Source: Oscillospiraceae bacterium
GTDB taxonomy: Bacteria; Bacillota; Clostridia; Oscillospirales; Ruminococcaceae
Assembly: GCA_017887325.1 (NCBI GenBank)
Contig: JAGHIE010000012.1
Coordinates: forward strand, 28,091 to 92,090
Length of the DNA stretch: 64,000 bases
Direction: 5' to 3'
A program made the position numbers and the translations under genes. Below are positions 34,785 to 44,341 of this stretch, one piece after another (position 1 is the first letter of the stretch; each line of letters begins with the position of its first letter). The notes beneath the pieces were generated by a model that saw only the letters and a list, made by a program, of their open reading frames with translations, did not search any database and was not told the origin of the DNA.

Positions 34785-36617
34785 ATGGATTTTCCTGTTA
34801 ATCCTAAATTAGACGAACTCAGAGATAAAGCCAATTCACTTGTAGAAAAACCTGGCGTTTATCTTATGAAAGATTCTAACAATAAAATAATATATATTGG
34901 TAAAGCCAAAAGATTAAAACATAGAGTTGTAAGCTATTTTAGACATAATAAATCTCACAATGATAAAGTTAAAAAAATGGTTTCATTAGTTGATGATTTT
35001 GATTATATTATTGCTAATAGTGAATATGAAGCACTTGTGTTAGAATGTAGCTTAATAAAACAATATTCTCCAAAGTATAATATATTATTAAAAGATGACA
35101 AAGGCTATAATTATATTAAAGTAACAAATGAAGATTATCCTAGAATTAAACCAGTAAAGCAAAAATTAAATGATAATTCGACATATTTAGGTCCATATAC
35201 TAGTTCTGTCAAACAACTAGTTGATGAAGTTAATAAAATTTTTACCTTACCTACATGTAACAAAAAATTTCCTCAAGAATTTAATAAATCAAGACCTTGC
35301 TTAAATTATCATATAAAAAATTGCTCTGGTATTTGTTTAGGAAAAACTTCTAAACAAGATTATTCAAATACTATAAATGAGGCTATATCCTATTTAAAAC
35401 ATGGTAGTATCAATTCTATAAAATCACTAGAAGAACAAATGTTAGAAGCTTCAGAAAATTTAGAATTTGAAAGAGCTGCAAAAATTCGTGATAGATTACT
35501 AGCTATAAAAAGGATAAATCAAACACAAATTGTGTTACTAGAAAATGATAAAAATCAAGATTTTATTGGTATAGCTCAAATTGATAATGAAGCATATATA
35601 GCTATTTTAAAATTTAGAAATGGAAAACTACATGATAAAGATGATTACTTCTTTAATGATTGTTATAGTAAAGAAGAATTAATGGTTGACTTTTTAACAC
35701 AATATTATAAAAAAGATGGCAATATTCCTAAAAATATTTGTGTTGATACAGGATTTGAAGATATTGAACTTTATGAAAATTATCTTTCTTCTTTAGCTAG
35801 TCACAAAGTTACTATTTCTGTTCCTCAAAAAGGTGAAAAGAAAAAAATAATAGAAATGGCACAAAATAATGCTCTTGAGTTGTTATCATTAAAAACTCAA
35901 AAAAAATCAAAAGAAATTGTTGCTTTAAATGAACTTTCAAAACTTTTAGGGTTGAGCAAAACTCCTGAATATATAGAAAGTTATGATATATCTAATATTG
36001 GTAATGATTATATGGTTGCTGGTATGATAGTATTTGAAAATGCTAAACCTAAAAAATCAGCTTATAAAAAGTTTTCTATCAAGGAAAATTTGACACAAGA
36101 TGACTACGCTTGTATGAGAGAAGTCATAAAAAGACGATTTAGTCGTTATCTTGATGAAACAGAAACAGATGAAGGGTTTAAAAAGTTACCTGATTTAATA
36201 CTGCTTGATGGTGGTAAAACTCATGTATCTGCAGTAGTTCCCATATTACAAGAATTAAACATTAATGTTCCTGTTTTTGGTATGGTAAAAGACTCAAAAC
36301 ACAAAACAAGAGCAATAGCTGTAAGTGGTGGAGAAATACAAATCTCAACTTTTAAATCAGCTTTTAGACTAGTTACTCAAATACAAGATGAAGTTCATAG
36401 ATTTGCTATCACATACCAAAGAAAAAAACATAAGCAAAACACATTTACTATGGAATTTACATCAATAAAAGGAATTGGAGAAAAAAAATCACTTGCTTTA
36501 TTAAAATATTTTAAAACAAAAAAAGCTATGAAAGAAGCAAGTTTAGAACAACTAAAATCTGTTGGTAAATTATCAGAACAATCAGCAAATGATTTATATA
36601 AATTACTACATTCATAA
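34785..36617 (+). CDS. uvrC: Excinuclease ABC subunit UvrC
   Basis: Nucleotide-excision repair endonuclease that makes both incisions around a lesion with UvrAB. 610 residues: GIY-YIG domain (PGVYLMKDSNNKIIYIGKAK, 23-42), UVR motif (LEEQMLEASENLEFERAAKIRDRL), the C-terminal nuclease core (IESYDISNIGNDYMVAGMIVF, LDGGKTHVS) and a helix-hairpin-helix end. Full length. GAAAGGAG precedes the ATG. uvrA and uvrB are not nearby. Confidence 0.96.
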   Translation: MDFPVNPKLDELRDKANSLVEKPGVYLMKDSNNKIIYIGKAKRLKHRVVSYFRHNKSHNDKVKKMVSLVDDFDYIIANSEYEALVLECSLIKQYSPKYNILLKDDKGYNYIKVTNEDYPRIKPVKQKLNDNSTYLGPYTSSVKQLVDEVNKIFTLPTCNKKFPQEFNKSRPCLNYHIKNCSGICLGKTSKQDYSNTINEAISYLKHGSINSIKSLEEQMLEASENLEFERAAKIRDRLLAIKRINQTQIVLLENDKNQDFIGIAQIDNEAYIAILKFRNGKLHDKDDYFFNDCYSKEELMVDFLTQYYKKDGNIPKNICVDTGFEDIELYENYLSSLASHKVTISVPQKGEKKKIIEMAQNNALELLSLKTQKKSKEIVALNELSKLLGLSKTPEYIESYDISNIGNDYMVAGMIVFENAKPKKSAYKKFSIKENLTQDDYACMREVIKRRFSRYLDETETDEGFKKLPDLILLDGGKTHVSAVVPILQELNINVPVFGMVKDSKHKTRAIAVSGGEIQISTFKSAFRLVTQIQDEVHRFAITYQRKKHKQNTFTMEFTSIKGIGEKKSLALLKYFKTKKAMKEASLEQLKSVGKLSEQSANDLYKLLHS

Positions 36618-36618
36618 C

Positions 36619-36653
36619 AAAAGAGTATCTGTATAATATACAGATACTCTTTT
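36619..36653. terminator. Bidirectional terminator between uvrC and the Rrf2 gene
   Basis: Perfect 16-bp stem (36619-36634 with 36638-36653), AAAAGAGTATCTGTAT and complement, immediately after the uvrC stop. Confidence 0.92.
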
Positions 36654-36657
36654 ATTT

Positions 36658-37056
36658 TTATATTAATGTATCAAAAGTAACTTCTTGTAATTGTTTTTTT
36701 ACTTCTTTTGAAATTTTATCAAAAGCTTTTCTTACTTTACACACATTTTCTTGTTTTCTTTTACATCCAATACTTGAATCTAAACAACGACTTAAAAGAC
36801 AATTTCCTTCAACAGCTTGAATAACATCATATAAACTTACATCTGAGGCATTTTCTCTTGCAAACTCATACCCACCATTTATCCCCTTGTATGATTTTAC
36901 AATATTTGCAACAACTAATTTTCTGAGAATTTTTAAAGAAAATCTCAAAGTAACATCTGTTTTACTTGAAATTTTTTGAGCATCTACCCTCTTGCCCTCT
37001 GTTATTAAATATCTCACTATTCTTATAGCATAATCTGTCTCTAATGTAATATACAT
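36658..37056 (-). CDS. Rrf2 family transcriptional regulator with cluster-binding cysteines
   Basis: 132-residue winged-helix regulator (MYITLETDYAIRIVRYLI, DVTLRFSLKILRKLVVANIVKSYKGINGGYEFARE). Four Cys at residues 86, 91, 98 and 106 lie in the position where Rrf2/IscR proteins hold an iron-sulfur cluster (NCLLSRC, GCKRKQENVC). It is therefore probably a redox or Fe-S sensor. Third gene after dnaG and sigA, 27 bases downstream of sigA, a weak argument for common transcription. Target genes unknown. Confidence 0.88.
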   Translation of the reverse strand: MYITLETDYAIRIVRYLITEGKRVDAQKISSKTDVTLRFSLKILRKLVVANIVKSYKGINGGYEFARENASDVSLYDVIQAVEGNCLLSRCLDSSIGCKRKQENVCKVRKAFDKISKEVKKQLQEVTFDTLI

Positions 37057-37083
37057 TTGTTTACCTTCCTTATCTTTCTTATT

Positions 37084-38166
37084 TTAATCTATGAAATCCT
37101 TTAATTTTTTACTTCTGCTTGGGTGTCTTAATTTTCTTAAAGCTTTTGCTTCAATTTGTCTTATACGCTCTCTTGTAACTTCAAATTCTCTACCAACTTC
37201 TTCCAAAGTTCTTGAACGACCATCTTCTAAACCAAAACGTAATCTTAAAACTTTTTCTTCTCTTTCTGTTAATGTTGATAAAACTTCTCCTAATTGTTCT
37301 CTTAATAAAGTATGAGAAGCAGCATCAGCAGGAGCTGGAGCGTCAACGTCTTCTATAAAATCTCCTAAATGGCTATCTTCTTCCTCACCAATAGGAGTTT
37401 CTAAACTTACAGGTTCTTGAGCAGCTCTTATAATTTCTCTAACTTTATCTACTGGCATATCAAGTTCTTTAGCAACTTCTTCTGCACTTGGCTCGTGACC
37501 ATTTTGGTGTAATAAATGACTGCTAACTTTTTTAACTTTATTGATAGTTTCTACCATATGAACTGGTATACGAATTGTTCTTGCTTGGTCAGCAATAGCT
37601 CTTGTAATCGCTTGTCTAATCCACCATGTTGCATATGTTGAAAATTTAAATCCTTTTGTATAATCGAATTTTTCAACAGCTTTGATTAAACCTAAGTTAC
37701 CTTCTTGAATTAAATCTAAAAATTGCATACCACGGCCAACATATCTTTTAGCAATACTAACTACTAAACGAAGGTTTGCTTCTGACAATCTTTTTTTAGC
37801 AGCTACATCGCCTGTTTGCATACGAGTTGCAAGTTCGATTTCTTCTTCTGTTGTTAATAGAGGAACTCTACCTATTTCTTTTAAATATACTTTTACTGGG
37901 TCGTCAATATTTACACCTTCAGCTACTAAAGTAGATTCTATCTCTAAGTTTAAGTTTGGATTTTTAGCATAGTCGATATCTTCATTATAATCTTCTATAA
38001 TGTCAATGTTTAACTCACCTAAAGATTCATAAAGTTTGTCCATTTGATCTACATCAAAATCCAATTCTTCTAGTGCATCAGTAATTTCTTGTGTTGTAAG
38101 TTTACCTTTTTGTTTGCCTTTTTCCATCAAATCAATTACTGCATTTTTCTTTTCTGCTATACCCAT
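37084..38166 (-). CDS. sigA: RNA polymerase primary sigma factor SigA
   Basis: 360-residue housekeeping sigma factor: region 1.2-2 ([58 protein letters not shown]), region 3 and region 4 ending [16 protein letters not shown] then [20 protein letters not shown]. Slightly longer acidic N-terminus is typical of Firmicutes. It follows dnaG by 20 bases, the widely conserved macromolecular synthesis order; rpsU is not visible. Confidence 0.97.
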   Translation of the reverse strand: MGIAEKKNAVIDLMEKGKQKGKLTTQEITDALEELDFDVDQMDKLYESLGELNIDIIEDYNEDIDYAKNPNLNLEIESTLVAEGVNIDDPVKVYLKEIGRVPLLTTEEEIELATRMQTGDVAAKKRLSEANLRLVVSIAKRYVGRGMQFLDLIQEGNLGLIKAVEKFDYTKGFKFSTYATWWIRQAITRAIADQARTIRIPVHMVETINKVKKVSSHLLHQNGHEPSAEEVAKELDMPVDKVREIIRAAQEPVSLETPIGEEEDSHLGDFIEDVDAPAPADAASHTLLREQLGEVLSTLTEREEKVLRLRFGLEDGRSRTLEEVGREFEVTRERIRQIEAKALRKLRHPSRSKKLKDFID

Positions 38167-38186
38167 ATTTTTTTCTCCTTACTTAA

Positions 38187-39950
38187 TTAATTATTATTTA
38201 ATTTTTTTTGTTTTTTTCTTCTTAATTCCTCTATCTGTAAAATATCTAAATCATCTACCTTCTTTACATCAAGACTCTCTTTATAATCCAATAGAATTTT
38301 TATATAATCATCTAAAACTTCTATATTAAACTTTTCATTTCTTTTTCTTGCTTGTATTCTAGCTATTTCATTTTTTTCTTCTGGAGTAAAAAAATTCAAT
38401 ATTTCACTAAATGTAAGTTCGTTATACTGTGTTATATTATCTATAATTGTTTTGAAAACTCTCTTATTAAAATCGGTTACAAAATCATCAACTGATAATT
38501 TTTTCAATATATAATCTTTTAATTGAAAATCTCTTAAAAGATACTGGATAATACCTTCCTCTGCTTCTGATTGAAGTAAAAAATCTCTTTTTTGAGGATT
38601 AACTTTATTATTATATATGACTTTATTTTCTTGTATCTCTTTCCACTCTTCTTTTTTAGATTTCTCCTGATTATATCTATCTATACCATTTATCATTGAC
38701 AATATATTTTCAGTCGATATTTCTGTTTCTTTAGAAACAATTCCAGCATATATCTCTCTTGCTATTTTTCCTTTTACATTTGCTATTATGTAAGATGCTC
38801 TTTTTATATATTCTTGTTTTTGTAAAGCATCATCTAAATCAAATTTTTGTTTAGCTGTTTTTAATTCATATTTAACAACATCTGATGCACCATCTAATAA
38901 TAACTTAAATCTACTAGCACCAAATTTTTTAATATATTCATCTGGGTCTTTAGCATCTTTAATATGTAGAGATTTTGCCATAATACCAACTTCACTAAGC
39001 AAATTAATTGCTCTATGTGTAGCATTTTGTCCAGCTTGGTCAGAATCATAAGCTATAATTACTTCTTCTGTATATTTACTAATTAATCTTGCTTGTTCTG
39101 GAGTTAAAGCTGTTCCCAATGTTGCAACAACATTTTCAAAACCTGCTGAATTTATTGCAATAACATCCATATACCCTTCTGCTAAAATGAGGTTGTCCAA
39201 TTTTACTTTTTTTGCAAAATTAAGTGAAAATAAATTCTTACTTTTCTTAAAAACTGGAGTTTCTGGTGAGTTCAAATACTTAGGTTTACTGTCATCTAAA
39301 ACACGACCACCAAAAGCAATTACATTACCTCTAAGGTCTATTACAGGAAACATAACTCTGTTTCTAAAAAAATCATAATAACTGCCATTTTTTCCTTTAG
39401 ATACAAGTTTTGCTTGTTCCATTTCCTTTATTGTAAATCCTTTTGATTTTAAATGTTTTATTAAACTATCCCAACTATTTGGAGCATATCCTAATCCATA
39501 TTTAGTAATAACTTTTGCAGGTAATTGTCTTTTTTTAAAGTATTCTAATCCTTGAACACCAATAGGTGATTTTAAACACTTATGAAAAAATCTAGCTGCT
39601 TCCCTATTCATCTCTAATATTCTAGAACGAATTAATCCTGCATTTTCTATATTACTATCACTTGGTACTTCTAAACCATATCTTTGTGATAAAAATTTTA
39701 TAGACTCAACATAATCAAGATTTTCTATTTTCATAATAAAAGAGATTACATCTCCACCAGTTCCACAGCCAAAACAATAAAAAGACTGTGTATCTGGATA
39801 TACTACCATAGATGGAGTTTTCTCTGAATGAAAAGGACACAAACATTTTTTATTTCGCCCCTCTCTTTTCAAGACAACATATGAAGAAACAACATCTTCT
39901 ATATCACAAGTCATAACCAATTGTTGTATAAATTCTCTAGGTATTGCCAT
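38187..39950 (-). CDS. dnaG: DNA primase DnaG
   Basis: Makes RNA primers at the replication fork. 587 residues: N-terminal zinc finger (CLCPFHSEKTPSMVVYPD with YCFGCGTGGDVI), RNA polymerase TOPRIM core (LILAEGYMDVIAINSAG, IIAYDSDQAGQNATHRAI) and a short C-terminal DnaB-binding part (ILLDYKESLDV). AAAGGAGATG upstream. Operon with sigA. Two hairpins lie upstream (39984-40060). Confidence 0.95.
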   Translation of the reverse strand: MAIPREFIQQLVMTCDIEDVVSSYVVLKREGRNKKCLCPFHSEKTPSMVVYPDTQSFYCFGCGTGGDVISFIMKIENLDYVESIKFLSQRYGLEVPSDSNIENAGLIRSRILEMNREAARFFHKCLKSPIGVQGLEYFKKRQLPAKVITKYGLGYAPNSWDSLIKHLKSKGFTIKEMEQAKLVSKGKNGSYYDFFRNRVMFPVIDLRGNVIAFGGRVLDDSKPKYLNSPETPVFKKSKNLFSLNFAKKVKLDNLILAEGYMDVIAINSAGFENVVATLGTALTPEQARLISKYTEEVIIAYDSDQAGQNATHRAINLLSEVGIMAKSLHIKDAKDPDEYIKKFGASRFKLLLDGASDVVKYELKTAKQKFDLDDALQKQEYIKRASYIIANVKGKIAREIYAGIVSKETEISTENILSMINGIDRYNQEKSKKEEWKEIQENKVIYNNKVNPQKRDFLLQSEAEEGIIQYLLRDFQLKDYILKKLSVDDFVTDFNKRVFKTIIDNITQYNELTFSEILNFFTPEEKNEIARIQARKRNEKFNIEVLDDYIKILLDYKESLDVKKVDDLDILQIEELRRKKQKKLNNN

Positions 39951-39983
39951 TTCTTCATCTCCTTTATATAACAGTATAATGTA

Positions 39984-40060
39984 TTTTCAACATCATAAAA
40001 TTTTATTGTTGAAAACTAAAGTCATCGGTATATTAAAATCTGTAATTTTAAACATATACC
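39984..40060. other. Two hairpins upstream of dnaG
   Basis: TTTTCAACA (39984-39992) pairs with TGTTGAAAA (40007-40015). GGTATAT-TAAAAT (40027-40039) pairs with ATTTTA and ATATACC (40045-40060). They lie between the dnaG start and yigZ, so are either in the dnaG leader or in the yigZ 3' end. No T-run clearly defines a terminator. Confidence 0.5.
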
Positions 40061-40113
40061 CTCACTAATTATATACAAGTTTTTAATTTATAATCCTTTA
40101 AAAAATACTAATT

Positions 40114-40749
40114 TTATGGCATATTCATATACTTAACTAAAACTTGTTCTACTTTAACTTGACCGTTTGTAATTTCTGTCAATTCTTTTTCAAATTTTTC
40201 TAATCTATCATATCTAATAGCTATTTCCAATACTACTTTATCAGAAAAATCAGAAGATATTGTTTGTATATTATAATTAGGCATTATGTAACTTATTTTG
40301 CCATATAAGGTATAATCAAATTCTAATTTTAATTGATGACAAACTGACATTGTCAAAATTTTTGCTGAGTCTAAAGCTATTTTTGATGTATGAGAGTAAG
40401 CTCTAACCAATCCACCAGCACCAAGCATTACACCACCAAAATATCTTGTGGCAACTACACAAACATCTACAATACCTTCTTTTTCTAAAACATCTAAAAC
40501 TGGATGTCCTGCTGTACCTTGTGGCTCTCCGTCATCACTACTTCTTTTTATAGGACAAGCATCTTTTTGTCTTATAATATAAGCTGAAACATTGTGAGTA
40601 GCATCCCAATACTGTTTCTTTTTTTCTTCGATAAACTTTAACGCTTCTTCTTCTGTTTTACAAGGCATAATAGAGCCTATGAACCTTGATTTTTTTTCTA
40701 TAAACTCATCTTGTGAATAACTTTCAATTGTTTTATAAATCATATCCAT
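40114..40749 (-). CDS. YigZ / IMPACT family protein
   Basis: 211 residues starting at the ATG at 40749 (GGAG nine bases upstream); an earlier in-frame Met has no site. UPF0029/IMPACT N-terminal domain: FIEKKSRFIGSIMPCKTEEE, DATHNVSAYII, DDGEPQGTAGHPVLDVL, RYFGGVMLGAGGLVRAY, then a second domain. The eukaryotic IMPACT controls GCN2; bacterial members have no settled role. Single gene after rpmE. Confidence 0.93.
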   Translation of the reverse strand: MDMIYKTIESYSQDEFIEKKSRFIGSIMPCKTEEEALKFIEEKKKQYWDATHNVSAYIIRQKDACPIKRSSDDGEPQGTAGHPVLDVLEKEGIVDVCVVATRYFGGVMLGAGGLVRAYSHTSKIALDSAKILTMSVCHQLKLEFDYTLYGKISYIMPNYNIQTISSDFSDKVVLEIAIRYDRLEKFEKELTEITNGQVKVEQVLVKYMNMP

Positions 40750-40790
40750 TTTCAATATCTCCATATAAAAACAGTATAAATACAACTTTA

Positions 40791-40814
40791 GGCGATGCAA
40801 ATAATTGCATCGCC
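40791..40814. terminator. Hairpin after rpmE
   Basis: Perfect 10-bp stem GGCGATGCAA / TTGCATCGCC around ATAA. On the minus strand it follows rpmE, but it has only a weak T run (TAAAGTTGT), so it may be a partial terminator or an mRNA-end structure. Confidence 0.6.
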
Positions 40815-40834
40815 CTTGTAAGTTTCCAATTTTA

Positions 40835-41035
40835 TTATTTGATGTTGAAACGTTTTTTGAATCTGTCTACACGACCACCTGTATCAACAAGTTTTTGTCT
40901 ACCTGTGAAGAATGGATGACATTTAGAACAAATTTCAACTTTGATATCACTTTTTGTTGAACGAGTTTTTATAACTTCGCCACAAGCACATGTGATAGTT
41001 GTTTCTTCATATTGTGGATGAATACCTGCTTTCAT
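40835..41035 (-). CDS. rpmE: 50S ribosomal protein L31 (zinc-binding type)
   Basis: 66-residue bL31 from the ATG at 41035 (AGAGGTGA upstream). Both Cys pairs of the zinc-containing form are present ([11 protein letters not shown] and CSKCHPFF), and [20 protein letters not shown] is the family end. A structured leader precedes it. Confidence 0.96.
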   Translation of the reverse strand: MKAGIHPQYEETTITCACGEVIKTRSTKSDIKVEICSKCHPFFTGRQKLVDTGGRVDRFKKRFNIK

Positions 41036-41054
41036 TACTAGTTCACCTCTCATA

Positions 41055-41155
41055 TCTTATTTAGTGTAATGATGGATTTTGCCATCATTCATAAGAACAT
41101 TTTTATCTTAAACGGCTTTCACCGAATAAAATCCCTGATACCTTTCAATGATAAC
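41055..41155 (-). promoter_or_regulatory. Candidate L31 autoregulatory leader
   Basis: Minus-strand leader of rpmE with a strong 8-bp hairpin AATGATGG-caaaat-CCATCATT (41068-41089) and a TTCGGTGAAAGCCG helix further upstream (around 41110-41125). Firmicutes L31 leaders of this position are described; I could not check the match. Confidence 0.5.
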
Positions 41156-41183
41156 ACAAAACTTAATAAAAATCAAGTATTTT

Positions 41184-41492
41184 TTAAATATTATTTATAA
41201 CAATATAATCATTATAAAAGCTTACTGCTAATTCATCTTTTAAATTTCCTTCCTCTGAATTTTTTTCTTTATCTACATTTGTATCTTCTTGAACTTTATT
41301 TTCCTCATTTTCTTTTTTTTCTTCTTTACTAAAGATTCTAGTTATAGAAAAATCTTCAAATGATAGCTTTTCTCCTTCAAACATATATAAAAACAAACCA
41401 TAGATAAATACTAAAAATGCAATAAATAATGCAATAAGCCCTAAAAAACCAAAAATCTTCAATATAACAGATCCTACTCTTGATTTAGCCAT
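41184..41492 (-). CDS. Small membrane protein of unknown function
   Basis: 102 residues. Two close hydrophobic runs around residues 12-38 (VILKIFGFLGLIALFIAFLV then FIYGLFLYMF), then a highly charged Glu/Lys-rich tail (KEEKKENEENK...) and a hydrophobic end. AGAGG precedes the ATG. I do not recognise it; it could be a bitopic or hairpin membrane protein with an acidic domain. Stands alone between rpmE and mecA. Confidence 0.6.
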   Translation of the reverse strand: MAKSRVGSVILKIFGFLGLIALFIAFLVFIYGLFLYMFEGEKLSFEDFSITRIFSKEEKKENEENKVQEDTNVDKEKNSEEGNLKDELAVSFYNDYIVINNI

Positions 41493-41665
41493 ACATTAAT
41501 TACCTCTTTTTTTCCTTTCATTATCTTTTGTTTATACAACATTATATCATATCAGACAAATATCTACAATAATTTATTTTATTTTTATGTTCTTAAATAT
41601 TTATTTTTTAATATAAATATTTATATAAATATATTATTATACTAAAAGTATAAAAGGAGCATTTT

Positions 41666-42226
41666 ATGAACATAGAGTATAAAAATGATAAAACTATAAA
41701 AATCTTACTTACAAATACAGATTTAGAAAAATATAAAATTACATATGATGAACTTGATTATGAAAACATTAAAACAAAGGAATTTTTACTTTCTATTTTA
41801 AAACAAGTAAATAAATCATATAAAATAAATAAACAAAAGATTTTTATAGAAGCTTACCCAACTAATAATAAAGGATGTCTATTATACATTAATTTTATAG
41901 ATAATGATTATAAATGTAAAAATGATACCAGTTTTGATACACCATTGATTTTTAAATTTGAAAATATCGAAACACTAAGTAAAACATGTACAAAACTTTT
42001 TAAAGAAAATCTATATATGATAATAAAGTCCGCTCTATATTATTACAATGATGAATATTATCTTCTTATTTATTCCTATTGCCGTATGGAAAAAAATCTA
42101 AGCAATATACTAAAAGAATACGGCACCTTTATTGGTAAAGGTGCCGTTTTTTCTTCTTTTTTACAAGAACATAGTAAACAAATACTGTGTGAAAACGCAA
42201 TAGAAAACATAAACAAGTATTTATAA
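41666..42226 (+). CDS. mecA: Adaptor protein MecA
   Basis: Clp protease adaptor that targets substrates to ClpCP. 186 residues, somewhat short. N-terminus MNIEYKNDKTIKILLTNTDL and the C-terminal EYGTFIGKG...FLQEHSKQILCENAIENI resemble clostridial MecA (LSEYG...LEEHGKxI...NAIE). AAAAGGAG before the ATG. Its end overlaps convergent rpe by six bases. A terminator-like hairpin lies inside the coding region (42120-42152). Confidence 0.75.
   Translation: MNIEYKNDKTIKILLTNTDLEKYKITYDELDYENIKTKEFLLSILKQVNKSYKINKQKIFIEAYPTNNKGCLLYINFIDNDYKCKNDTSFDTPLIFKFENIETLSKTCTKLFKENLYMIIKSALYYYNDEYYLLIYSYCRMEKNLSNILKEYGTFIGKGAVFSSFLQEHSKQILCENAIENINKYL
42120..42152 (+). terminator. Terminator-like hairpin inside mecA
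   Basis: 12-bp perfect stem ACGGCACCTTTA / TAAAGGTGCCGT with loop TTGG, followed directly by TTTTTT (42147-42152), i.e. a canonical intrinsic terminator on the plus strand. It lies about 75 bases before the mecA stop, so it would truncate the mRNA. The encoded peptide (YGTFIGKGAVF) is nevertheless family-like. Confidence 0.7.
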
Positions 42227-42865
42227 ACCTCTTAAATACTCAACTTCTAAAGCAGGATTTTCACTATTAAAAACTGATGAACCTGCAACTAATACATTAG
42301 CTCCATTTTCAACAGCTACTATAGCTGTTTGTCTATTTATTCCACCATCAACTTGTATATCAATATCTTTATCAAGCTTATTTATATATTGTCTTAAAGC
42401 TTTTACTTTAGTCATAGTTTCTGGCATAAATGCTTGTCCACCAAAACCTGGTTCAACAGTCATAACTAATACCATATCTAAATACTCAACATATGGCATT
42501 ACATCTTCTACTGGTGTATTTGGTTTTATAGCAATTGCAACTTTTTTTCCAGCTGAACGTACTTTTTCTATAACTTCTTTTGCATCACAATCTGACTCTA
42601 AATGAAAACAAATTAAATCAGCACCTGCTTTAATAAACGCATCTACATAATCTTGTGGTTTTGAAATCATTAAATGCACATCCAAAAACATATTTGTGTT
42701 TTTTCTAATACTTTGTAAAACAGGAACTCCCATACTTATATTTGGCACAAAATGTCCGTCCATAACATCAATATGTAACATTTGTGCATAATCTGAAACT
42801 TTTTCAATTTCTGCTTTTAAATTTGAAAAATCTGCAGCTAAAATTGATGGAGAAATTTTTGTCAT
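42221..42865 (-). CDS. rpe: Ribulose-phosphate 3-epimerase
   Basis: Pentose phosphate enzyme interconverting ribulose- and xylulose-5-phosphate. 214 residues, TIM barrel: PSILAADFSNL, HIDVMDGHFVPN, LDVHLMI, VMTVEPGFGGQAF, DGGINRQT, GANVLVAGS. Start with GAAAGG. No rsgA or stp/prk genes next to it, unlike many Firmicutes; single gene, ends against mecA. Confidence 0.97.
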   Translation of the reverse strand: MTKISPSILAADFSNLKAEIEKVSDYAQMLHIDVMDGHFVPNISMGVPVLQSIRKNTNMFLDVHLMISKPQDYVDAFIKAGADLICFHLESDCDAKEVIEKVRSAGKKVAIAIKPNTPVEDVMPYVEYLDMVLVMTVEPGFGGQAFMPETMTKVKALRQYINKLDKDIDIQVDGGINRQTAIVAVENGANVLVAGSSVFNSENPALEVEYLRGL

Positions 42866-43011
42866 TCCATTTATCCTTTCTAATATGTCATTATATCCAT
42901 ATTTTACAATAATATTTTGTTAAGGTCAATAAATATGACTTCTTAAGATTGATTTATACATACTTTTAATAATATAATTATAAATAAAGTATTTATTTTG
43001 GAGGTTTTACT

Positions 43012-44133
43012 ATGGAATATAGGACTTATAAAAAAAATGGTAATAAAGTTTCTCTTTTAGGTTTTGGTGCTATGAGATTACCAACTCTTGAAAATGGAGA
43101 AATAGATGAAGAAAGAGCTCAAAAATTAATTGATTTAGCTTATGATAGTGGTGTAAACTATTATGATACAGCTTATATGTATCACGACGGTAAGTCACAA
43201 TCATTTCTTGGTAAAGCATTAAAAAAATATGACAGAGAATCTTACTTTATAACAAATAAAATGCCTGTATGGATGTGTGATACAAAAGAAGATGTAGACA
43301 GAATTTTTAATGAACAATTAAAATTATGTGGTGTTGAATATTTTGACTACTATTTAATTCACTCTTTAGATTCTGACAAGTGGGACAAATGTTTAGAATG
43401 GAATGTATATGAATACCTTGATGAAAAAAGAAAACAAGGAATCATTAGAAATTTAGGATTTTCATTCCATCATACACCAGATGTATTAGAAAGAATTGTA
43501 AATGCAAAACAATGGGACTTTGCTCAAATTCAATTAAATTATCTTGACTGGGAATATCAAGACGCTAAAACTCAATATGAAATACTAGAAAAAAATTCTA
43601 TTCCTTGTATAGTTATGGAACCTGTTCATGGTGGTGCTTTAGCAAAACTTCCAGATGAAGCTGAAAGTGTTTTAAAAGAAGTTAAACCTGAAAATAGTAT
43701 TGCTTCTTGGGCAATTAGATACTGTGCATCTTTCCCTAATGTTCTTACAGTTTTAAGTGGTATGTCAACAGAAGAACAAGTAGTTGACAATCTAAAAACT
43801 ATGACAAATTTTGAAAAATTATCAGATAAAGAACAAGAGGTTTTACAACAAGCATTACATATCTACAAATCAACAACATTGATTCCATGTACAAACTGCA
43901 AATATTGCATAGATTGTCCTGCTAATGTAAATATCCCAGAAGTTTTTAGATTTTACAATGATTATAAATTTAATGGTAATCCACAATGGTTATTATATAA
44001 CTTATCAACTTTAGGTGATAGAGGCAGTGAAAATTGTGTTGGATGTGGTGCATGTTTAGAAAAATGTCCACAAAAAATAAATATTCCTGAACAACTTTCA
44101 AAAATAACTGAATTAGCAAATTCATTAAAATAA
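43012..44133 (+). CDS. Aldo/keto reductase with two 4Fe-4S cluster motifs
   Basis: 373 residues. Residues 1-280 are an aldo/keto reductase barrel (LGFGAMRLPT, DTAYMYH, YLIHSLD, GFSFHH). The C-terminus has two ferredoxin-like motifs: CTNCKYCIDCPANVNIP (about 297-313) and CVGCGACLEKCPQKINIP (about 343-360). This iron-sulfur AKR subfamily is common in anaerobes. Substrate unknown. GGAGG before the ATG and terminator right after the stop. Single gene. Confidence 0.93.
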   Translation: MEYRTYKKNGNKVSLLGFGAMRLPTLENGEIDEERAQKLIDLAYDSGVNYYDTAYMYHDGKSQSFLGKALKKYDRESYFITNKMPVWMCDTKEDVDRIFNEQLKLCGVEYFDYYLIHSLDSDKWDKCLEWNVYEYLDEKRKQGIIRNLGFSFHHTPDVLERIVNAKQWDFAQIQLNYLDWEYQDAKTQYEILEKNSIPCIVMEPVHGGALAKLPDEAESVLKEVKPENSIASWAIRYCASFPNVLTVLSGMSTEEQVVDNLKTMTNFEKLSDKEQEVLQQALHIYKSTTLIPCTNCKYCIDCPANVNIPEVFRFYNDYKFNGNPQWLLYNLSTLGDRGSENCVGCGACLEKCPQKINIPEQLSKITELANSLK

Positions 44134-44134
44134 T

Positions 44135-44176
44135 AAAAAGTGTAATTAACATCAATGATGTTAATTACACTTTTTT
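44135..44176 (+). terminator. Terminator after the aldo/keto reductase
   Basis: Long near-perfect stem (44135-44153 with 44158-44175) of AAAAAGTGTAATTAACAT and complement, followed by a T run. Directly after the stop. Confidence 0.92.
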
Positions 44177-44306
44177 GTTTCTCTGCATAGACTATAAAAG
44201 CATAGATATTTATAATTTGTTGCAATGTAAGTGTGTAGTATTTATACTTTCAAAATAGCATACTACATGATATATCACAAATTATCAGATATCTATTTAA
44301 CATAAA

Positions 44307-44338
44307 AAACCAGCCTAGAAATATTTCTAGACTGGTTT
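44307..44338 (-). terminator. Terminator after htrA
   Basis: Stem AAACCAG-c-CTAGAAAT / ATTTCTAG-a-CTGGTTT with one mismatch, followed on the minus strand by a T-rich run; three bases from the htrA stop. Confidence 0.9.
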
Positions 44339-44341
44339 ATT

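Noticed and set aside
40791..40814. A classical rho-independent terminator after rpmE
   Set aside because: Perfect stem but no strong T run on the minus strand, so listed only as a hairpin with moderate confidence.
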